From positions 1 to 12,893 of the forward strand of contig PJAB01001681.1 in the NCBI GenBank assembly GCA_002887195.1: DNA of 12,893 nucleotides, given 5' to 3'. This document shows, piece after piece, positions 7,233-12,893 of this stretch. The notes beneath the pieces were generated by a model. That model did no database searches. It was not told the DNA's origin and was given only the letters and a program-made list of their open reading frames with translations. Numbering within the stretch: the first letter of the stretch is position 1; each line of letters begins with the position of its first letter. This stretch comes from Chrysochromulina parva (Eukaryota > Haptophyta > Prymnesiales > Chrysochromulinaceae). Both the position numbers and the translations under genes were made by a program.

Positions 7233-10200
7233 ATGGCCATGGACTTCATGTTCGACACTGGGGCTCCACCAGCATGGCAGACGGCCATCAGCTCCATGCT
7301 GGATATGAACGACGAGAGCGGAGGCCCAACGTCCAAAGCACAACGAAAGCTGAGGGCGGCCATGGAGCTAGGCCTCATCGTCGACGGCGACGGCCTGAGG
7401 AGTGACGGCACCAGAGGCGCGCCCCAGGCGAGCATCCCCGAGCACGAGCCGTTTTGGCATTCGCTCATAGTCATGCTCGAAGAAGCTACCCAGATGCACG
7501 AGTCTTTCGGCTTCGAGATTGAGGCGTGCGGCGTAGCGGCCTCCCACGCGTATGATGCTCGAATGGAGGCGGCGCGCAAGCTCGTCGGTAACCACGAGGC
7601 CCTCCTCTATGACCTGTCGCACCCGCAGCCGCGCACGCAGCAAGTGCTCGAGCGCGTGCCCGAAGGCAGCCGCATCTACGCCGACCAGGCGCTTCTCGAG
7701 TGCGCGCGCCGGCTGCTTGGCCCGCGGCGAGGTTCCGAGACGCACGAGGTGCGCTGCGAGATGAACAATCCGACGCAGGCGAACGCGTGGGCGACGGTGT
7801 GGCGCTACCTCCAGACTCGCATCCAGTCGAAGCCTGAGCAGAAGCCTGGCCGCCCTCCAGACATGTCCCCCGAGGCTGCGGCCTCCATGCTCGCGGTGCT
7901 CGAAGAGATCGCGGGCAGCAGCCTGACGTTGGCGCACAAGCTCTCGACGCCTCATTGGCTGATGCTTCAAGATGCGCTCGAGGAGCGAGAGAGCTCAGGC
8001 GCACCGGCAGAGGGCGCTGCAGCGGCTCATTCGCAAGCGGCGCGCGAGGCGGCTGCGCGAAAGCTCATTGGAAACCATGATCGCGTGCTGCGCGATCTGT
8101 GTAACCCGTCCCCGATCACCAACATTGAAGGCAAGCCGCTCACGCAGCTCGAGCTCGTGCGCGTCGACGTGGGGTGCGCGCCGTACGCGGACGAGGTGCT
8201 GCGCGAGACGGCGCGTCGGCTGCTCGGACGGCGCGCGGGACTGGAGCTGCTCGAGGTACACCCCGATCCGAGCAACGAAGCGCAGACGGCGGCGTGGGGC
8301 GCAACGGCATATTACCTGTGCGGGCGGCTGCAGGCGACGGACGATGAGAGGCCCGGGCGCACACCTGATATGCCTCCTGCCGCCGCGGCGGCGATGAAGG
8401 CGGTGCTTCGGGAGGTGGCCGGGCCACGCGCCCGTCTCGACGCGTCGCGAGTCTGGGCAGGTCTCGATTTGCTGCTTGAACAAGGCGCCGGGTTTGATTC
8501 GGTGGCCGACGGCCGCGCGAAACCATTTCCCCACATGGCGAGGCAGGAGGCCGCCGAGAGGCTGCTCCGCAACCGGCACAAAGTGCTGGCCGACGTGTGC
8601 AACCCGTCCACGACACTCAACATCTACGGCAAGCCGCTCACGCAGCTCGAGCTTGGGCGTGTCGACCCTCGCCTGTCGCCGTACGTGGACGAGCTCATGC
8701 AGGAGACAGTCCGACGGCTGCTCGGCAAGCGCGCAGGTTCAGGTGCCCTTGAGGCGAAATTGCATCTGAACAACCATGAGCAGTGCACCACGTGGCACAA
8801 GGCCGCCACGTACCTCATCGGCCGAATCCAGTCGACGCCGGAGCAAAAGCCCGGGCGCGAGCCTGACATGAGCTTCATTGCCGGCAACGCAACGCTCGCT
8901 GTGCTGGCCGAGGTCGGGCAGTCGGCCCTGACCGCAACCATCGCTGCGACGGCGCCGCACTGGGCGATGCTGCGCAAGGCGCTGGGCAAGGGATCAACGA
9001 CGGCAGCTACACGTGAAGCTGTGGACTTGACGGCGGCGGGTAACCCCTTACAGTATCGCGAGGCGGCTGCGCGTAAGCTCATTGGAAACCATGTCAATGT
9101 GCTGTGCGACGTGTGCAATCCGTCCACGACCCTCAACATCTACGGCAAGCCGCTCACGCAGCTCGAGCTCGTGCGCGTCGACGTGGGGTGCGCGCCGTAC
9201 GCGGACGAGGTGCTGCGCGAGACGGCGCGTCGGCTGCTCGGACAGCGCGCGGGACTGGAGCTGCTCGAGGTACACCCCGACCCGAGCAACGAGGCGCAGA
9301 CGGCGGCGTGGGGTGCAACGGCAGAGTATCTCTTGGGTCGTATCCAATCGACGCACGCGCAAAGGCCTGGGCGCACACCCGACATGGAGGTACAGGCGCA
9401 CGCCGCAATGAAGGAAGTACTCATGCAGCTGCTGCTGCAAACCAGCCCATGGTCAGCAGTGCGGCAAATGTCAGCAAGAATGATCCACCCGCCTTCAGAC
9501 TCCCCCAGCGAAATACGCGCGCCACGGCGTCACCGGCAGAACGCGAAGTTTCACGAGCTGCCACGCGAGCACGGAGCCGACAAGTACCATGCAGGGGAGG
9601 GGGGCGAGTACCATGCAGGGGAGGGGGGCGAGTACGGCAAGCACGGCTACGAGGGTGGTTACGAAGGCGGCTACGAGGGAGGCTTCGAGCATGGCATCGA
9701 AGAAGGTGAGCAGGAGGGCGGAGGCCCGTTGGCTTCCCTCGCCGCCGCCCTGGCCTCCTTGGACAAGGCAGTGGCTAACGGCCAGGCAGACGAAGGCAGA
9801 CCAGACGACGATCCGATGCAAGCGAATGAGCCGATGGTGGACCAGTTTGAGGATGTGCTCGGTGACCTTGCTTCGACTCGCTTGGAAGCCCGGCGCATGC
9901 TCTTCGAGCAAGCGGCCACCCGACTCTCGCGTCTTCATGCGGCCGTGGCGCCGACAGACCCTCGTCTCCTTTCAGTGTCTCTGGCGCCTGTGGCGGCTCG
10001 TGCGGAGCGCCGTGCCGAGCGTTCAGGCGAGCACTTCGCGCCCCTTCCACAGGTGCCCCCGCCACCCCGCGCCCCACGGGTGGTGGCGTTTGCTTCAAAC
10101 CAGGAAGAGGCGAGGGAGGCTGTGTTGGAGAGAGTGAAGGCGGCGGAGGCGAAGGCGAGGGAGGCGGAGGCGAAGGCGAGGGAGGCGGAGGCGAATTATC

Positions 10201-10412
10201 TGAGATCGATGCCGCAACCAAGGCTAGAACCTTCATCGGAACATTCGTCACCCTCGATCTATGACGCACCGCCGCCGAATGAGCCGCCGAAGGTCCTCGT
10301 GCCGGAGGAAGTGCGGCCGTTACCCGTCGTAAGAGACACCGCGAAATCCGTAGTCACTTCCGTGAAAGTGATGAGTGCGTTCGGCTGGGGACGGAGCAAG
10401 GCGACGAAGTGA
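7233..10412 (+). CDS. Unrecognised 1059-residue protein with four copies of a ~165-residue domain
   Basis: I do not recognise this family. The start at 7233 (aagcATGGCC) has a strong context, and the frame is open for 3180 bases without introns. After an N-terminal segment of about 110 residues come four related domains starting near residues 110, 271, 436 and 608. The core reads N(I/E)xGKPLTQLELxRVD, PYxDE, RRLLGxRAG, W..A..YLxGRxQS and PGRxPDM; it looks helical and hydrophilic. Copy 1 is the most diverged. Residues about 785-820 are Gly/Tyr/His/Glu-rich (YEGGYEGGYEGGFEHG). A short AKAREAE heptad repeat near 973-988 suggests a coiled coil. The C-terminus is Pro-rich. No signal peptide, membrane helix or catalytic motif is visible. 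It could be a scaffold or structural protein, but that is a guess. Confidence 0.8.
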   Translation: MAMDFMFDTGAPPAWQTAISSMLDMNDESGGPTSKAQRKLRAAMELGLIVDGDGLRSDGTRGAPQASIPEHEPFWHSLIVMLEEATQMHESFGFEIEACGVAASHAYDARMEAARKLVGNHEALLYDLSHPQPRTQQVLERVPEGSRIYADQALLECARRLLGPRRGSETHEVRCEMNNPTQANAWATVWRYLQTRIQSKPEQKPGRPPDMSPEAAASMLAVLEEIAGSSLTLAHKLSTPHWLMLQDALEERESSGAPAEGAAAAHSQAAREAAARKLIGNHDRVLRDLCNPSPITNIEGKPLTQLELVRVDVGCAPYADEVLRETARRLLGRRAGLELLEVHPDPSNEAQTAAWGATAYYLCGRLQATDDERPGRTPDMPPAAAAAMKAVLREVAGPRARLDASRVWAGLDLLLEQGAGFDSVADGRAKPFPHMARQEAAERLLRNRHKVLADVCNPSTTLNIYGKPLTQLELGRVDPRLSPYVDELMQETVRRLLGKRAGSGALEAKLHLNNHEQCTTWHKAATYLIGRIQSTPEQKPGREPDMSFIAGNATLAVLAEVGQSALTATIAATAPHWAMLRKALGKGSTTAATREAVDLTAAGNPLQYREAAARKLIGNHVNVLCDVCNPSTTLNIYGKPLTQLELVRVDVGCAPYADEVLRETARRLLGQRAGLELLEVHPDPSNEAQTAAWGATAEYLLGRIQSTHAQRPGRTPDMEVQAHAAMKEVLMQLLLQTSPWSAVRQMSARMIHPPSDSPSEIRAPRRHRQNAKFHELPREHGADKYHAGEGGEYHAGEGGEYGKHGYEGGYEGGYEGGFEHGIEEGEQEGGGPLASLAAALASLDKAVANGQADEGRPDDDPMQANEPMVDQFEDVLGDLASTRLEARRMLFEQAATRLSRLHAAVAPTDPRLLSVSLAPVAARAERRAERSGEHFAPLPQVPPPPRAPRVVAFASNQEEAREAVLERVKAAEAKAREAEAKAREAEANYLRSMPQPRLEPSSEHSSPSIYDAPPPNEPPKVLVPEEVRPLPVVRDTAKSVVTSVKVMSAFGWGRSKATK
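7560..9440 (+). repeat. Four tandem domain repeats inside the 1059-residue protein
   Basis: Copies start near 7560, 8043, 8538 and 9057, spaced by about 161-172 codons. Copies 2 and 4 are 176/180 identical in DNA over 8130-8309 and 9144-9323; three of the four differences are silent. Copies 3 and 4 share 60/62 bases over 8592-8653 and 9108-9169, where copy 2 is different. Copy 1 aligns only at protein level (EAARKLVGNH, ADQALLECARRLLG, PGRPPDM). Confidence 0.85.
9585..9632 (+). repeat. 24-bp coding tandem repeat, two copies
   Basis: Two identical 24-bp units encode YHAGEGGE twice, leading into the Gly/Tyr-rich segment (YEGG repeats) of the 1059-residue protein. Such identical short units usually come from replication slippage. 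Confidence 0.85.
10149..10190 (+). repeat. 21-bp coding tandem repeat encoding a heptad
   Basis: Two identical 21-bp units encode AKAREAE, exactly one coiled-coil heptad each. Partial units flank them. The segment should extend a short helix in the C-terminal part of the 1059-residue protein. Confidence 0.75.
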
Positions 10413-11053
10413 ACAAGCAAAGTACGCATGTAAAGTACGGGACCACTGCTGCGGCCCAGCCGGCGGGACCCCATCCGCCCTCGGGCGGGACACCCGCCCC
10501 CGCGTACATGTAAAGGCTTCATTACGTCACCAATCGTGTACTCCTACCGTCGTGTTTGAAATTTCAGTTGACACAGTGTGTGTACACGGAGTCGAGACTC
10601 GAGTGTCGCTCGGACCTCGGCTCGCCGACCCTCGGCCCTCGCGACTGCCGTGCGCGCCCGCGCGCTTGCACTTGAAATAATAAGCGCTCGATGTGTGGGG
10701 ACAAATCGTCTCAGAACACGCGAGGAGAGGTGAGGAGAGTCACGCTGCTGCTCGCGGGGGAGACGGCACCGCGGCGCGCGCGCGTGCGCGCTGCCGCGGC
10801 GGCAGCCGCAGCTCACAGTGGCCCCATCCCCTTGGCCCCATCGGTATACTATCGGGTTACATTAGGGGGGAGGGTCACCCCTTCCCCCGCCCCCCGGAGA
10901 GCGTGCGGGTTGTGTGAACGTTAACACGACAGACGCGACAACCGGTGCTACGGCACTGTTACTGCCCGCGTTGTGTGTTTCACAGCAGCAGCAGCAGCGT
11001 CGCAGAAGTACGCAGAAGAGACAGAAGACACGCGGCAACGGCCAACCACCACG
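10413..11053 (+). other. Spacer between the repeat-protein gene and the TPR gene
   Basis: I find no supported gene in these 641 bases. TGTAA appears at 10429-10433 and 10509-10513, each inside a related GTAC..ATGTAAAG context, and could mark 3' ends of the upstream gene. The middle is GC-rich with CG/GC runs (10775-10810). A CAG trinucleotide run at 10983-10997 lies in what is probably the 5' UTR of the TPR gene. The open frame reaching left of 11054 has no ATG before that point. Confidence 0.5.
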
Positions 11054-11524
11054 ATGCCGACACCGAAGATGGACGCCCGCGACGCGTGGCTGGCCTCCTC
11101 GACAACAGGCAACGCGCGCCGTCGCGCCAGCGGCGGCCTCGACTATAAAAAGTTCGACAAGATCGTCGACTCGGACGACGAGGACGAAAGCCGAAAGCCG
11201 CAGCCTCCTGCACAGATGCTGGGCATGCCGCCGGAGCTCAAGCTCGCGCTCGCCAAGGTGGAGGCCGCCAAGGAGCGCGGCGATCAAGCGGGCACCATGC
11301 TCGCCATGGCTGAGCTCGAGGCGCGGCTCCAGGATCAGCCAGCCGATTTCAAGCGCATGTTCCTCGACGGTGCCGGCCTTCCCGGCCGTGCGGGGAAGAA
11401 GTTGAGCGCGCTCGATCGGAAGCTTGCCGAGATCGACGATGTGGCCGCAAGCATCAAGGCGCTCACATCCCCAGTGAGCCAGCCACCAGGTAGCGCCGCC
11501 AACGGCACGGGCGGCGGCGGCGGC

Positions 11525-11557
<33 letters not shown>

Positions 11558-12893
11558 TCCGCCCTCGACGTTGCGGCGCTCGACGCCGCGAACGCGAAGA
11601 CGAAGTCGATGCTGGCTGAGCTGCAGGCGTCCAAGGAGAAGCTCGCGGCGCAGCTGGCCGAGGTGGAGAAACACAAGGCGGCCGCGGCCGAGGCGGCGGC
11701 TGCCGTCGCGCAGCGCAATAAAGACCTGCAGGAAGCGCAAGAGAAGAAGCAGAAGCAGGGTGAGATCGTCGACAACACGGTGCACGTCGCACGCAAGGCG
11801 ATGGTTGAGCAGGCGAAGATCTATCAGGAGGAGGACAAGCTACGCGCGGAGATGTTCCTCTCACTCAAGGTAGCCGTACTGAGTGCCGGACTGAGTGCGA
11901 TTGATTGAGCTGCGCGCGGAGGTGTTTCTCTCATGACCCTGACGAGTCTCATTATCAGTTGACCCCAGACACCCTCTCGCACACCCTCTCGCTCACCCTT
12001 TCACCCTCCCTCTGCAGGAGCGAGGCAACCTGGCGATGCAGAAGCAGGACCTGACCGCCGCGCGAGCGTTCTACTCGGAGGCACTCGAGATCACGCAGAT
12101 TGCGGACCTGGAGCGCGCTAAGCTCCTCGGCAACCGCTCGGTGTGCTACACACAGCTGGGCTACTCGGATCTGGCTAAGGCGGACGCGGAGGAGGCGGCA
12201 GAGCTCGCTCCCGAATGGGGCAAGGCGCACTACAGGCTCGGATGCCTGCGGCTGCAGGTCACTCATCACCACTCATCACCACTGATTACCACACGCTTTC
12301 CCCCACAATGCGGCTGCATGCCAGCGAGCTCTCCGGTGCTCTCGACCTCTCGATGGCCTCCCTTGATAGCAACTGATGGGCTCTGATTGCCTCGCTCATC
12401 AGGCCAACGAGCTCTCCGGTGCTCTCGACTCGATGCGTACCGCGAAGGAGCTGATGCCCGAGATGCCCGAAGTCGGTGCGAAGCTGCTTGAGATTGAGGC
12501 CGCGTGCGAGGAGGCGGAGAAGGTGAAGGCGGCGGCAGCGAAGGAAGAGGCGGCGGCTGCGAAGGCGGCGGCGCCAGCGCCATCGCCTGCGCAGGCAGCG
12601 TCAGCGCAGGCGGCAGCTGCACCAGCGCAGGCCGCGGCGGCTGCGCTGGTGGCGGCTAGGCAGGTGGCGGCCGCACAGGAAGACGATGACGACGACGTGG
12701 ACGGCGACGTAGCTTCCGGAGAGGCACCTGCAGATGCAAAGAAGAAGAAGAAGAAGAAGAAGAAGAAGGACAAGGCGGTAGTGCCGTCCGGGGTGGCGGC
12801 GGCGACGACGACAGCGGCGGCGGCGACGACAGCGGCGACGACAGCGGCGGCGGCGGCGGCGGCGGCGGTAGTGGCTCGGGTGGGGTACTCTGC
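11054..12893 (+). CDS. TPR co-chaperone-like protein with coiled coil, three exons, 3' partial
   Basis: Exons are 11054-11869, 12018-12257 and 12403-12893 (runs off the window); both introns are GT-AG and phase 0. The start is the first ATG in frame, with A at -3. Exon 1 (272 residues) has KKFDKIVDSDDEDE, helical segments, a Gly6-Ser11 linker and an Ala/Lys/Glu-rich coiled coil. Exon 2 and the start of exon 3 form three TPR units. K272, N276, N311, K341 and R345 fall at the five carboxylate-clamp positions known from HOP/STI1-type TPRs, so binding to the EEVD tail of Hsp70 or Hsp90 is likely. Exon 3 continues into Ala-rich, acidic, Lys10 and Ala/Thr low-complexity sequence. It is not a full HOP: the long N-terminal coil is different. 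The exact orthologue is unknown. Confidence 0.8.
11509..11558 (+). repeat. GGC/AGC trinucleotide run coding Gly-Ser linker
   Basis: An uninterrupted GGC run passes into an AGC run, coding six Gly and about eleven Ser in the TPR protein. It probably acts as a flexible linker before the coiled coil and is likely to vary in length between strains. Confidence 0.85.
11870..12017 (+). other. Intron 1 of the TPR gene, with a copy of the exon 1 end
   Basis: A 148-bp phase 0 intron, donor CAAG|GTAGCC, acceptor CTCTGCAG preceded by a long CACCCTCTC-type pyrimidine tract. Bases 11908-11933 repeat 11838-11863 near the end of exon 1 with three changes in 26. CTGAGTGC is also doubled just after the donor. 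Retaining the intron gives a stop at 11906-11908. Confidence 0.85.
12258..12402 (+). repeat. Intron 2 of the TPR gene, with decamers and an intronless junction copy
   Basis: A 145-bp phase 0 intron. It opens with decamers ACTCATCACC (twice) and ACTGATTACC. Bases 12309-12356 copy the end of exon 2 joined directly to the start of exon 3 (TGCGGCTGCA then GCCAGCGAGCTCTCC), with two substitutions and a 3-base insertion. The last 22 bases (12381-12402) match the 3' end of intron 6 of the cotransporter gene, on the opposite strand, at 21 of 22 positions. Confidence 0.85.
12739..12768 (+). repeat. AAG run coding ten lysines
   Basis: Ten consecutive AAG codons in exon 3 of the TPR gene follow an acidic stretch. 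Such a run might act as a nuclear or nucleolar signal. It is followed by an imperfect GCG/ACG array (about 12796-12870) coding Ala and Thr. Confidence 0.8.

Noticed and set aside
7368..9440. Several antisense frames of 150-200 residues across the repeat-protein gene
   Set aside because: They recur at each domain copy because GC-rich coding DNA has few antisense stops; none has independent features.
10691..10924. Small open frames in the spacer before the TPR gene
   Set aside because: They overlap in two frames, are biased Arg/Ala sequences and show no domain or codon pattern that would support a gene.
10862..11785. Minus-strand open frame of 307 residues
   Set aside because: It is the antisense of the TPR gene exon 1, composed of Leu/Arg/Ala runs mirrored from its GC-rich codons, with no recognisable domain.
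1..12893. Origin of the window as a giant virus or bacterium
   Set aside because: The many GT-AG introns with conserved frames, the SLC12 transporter and the chaperone-type TPR protein all fit a eukaryotic nuclear genome.

Overview
This window is nuclear DNA from a GC-rich eukaryote. Two of its genes are broken by short GT-AG introns (77-402 bp). Coding sequence has strong G/C third-position bias, long Ala/Ser/Pro/Lys runs are common, and intergenic spaces are small. A unicellular alga, perhaps a haptophyte or a similar introner-bearing lineage, fits best, but that is inference. I see no rRNA, tRNA, CRISPR array, transposase or bacterial operon.

Layout. (1) Positions 6074 down to 1, minus strand: a cation-chloride cotransporter of the SLC12 family, most like the K-Cl (KCC) branch. 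I could resolve 12 exons with phases that join cleanly; the 3' end runs off the window. (2) 6075-6314: short divergent promoter region. (3) 6315-7061, plus: an intronless ankyrin-repeat protein. (4) 7233-10412, plus: an intronless 1059-residue protein built from four copies of a domain of about 160-170 residues that I do not recognise. (5) 10413-11053: non-coding spacer. (6) 11054 to the right edge, plus: a coiled-coil/TPR protein in at least three exons, with the five 'carboxylate clamp' residues of Hsp70/Hsp90-binding co-chaperones; its 3' end is also cut off. The four genes show no shared pathway; they look like ordinary neighbours.

The most unusual thing is the introns. In both split genes, on opposite strands, introns share sense-strand building blocks: a 10-bp repeat containing CTGAT, and one of two common 3' ends. 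At least ten of the thirteen introns also carry extra copies of the exon sequence next to them. In three introns the copy spans the exon-exon junction with no intron in it. This is what recent intron gain by local duplication, or by introner insertion with target duplication, would leave behind. The second point of interest is the four-repeat protein, whose fourth copy is a mosaic of copies 2 and 3.
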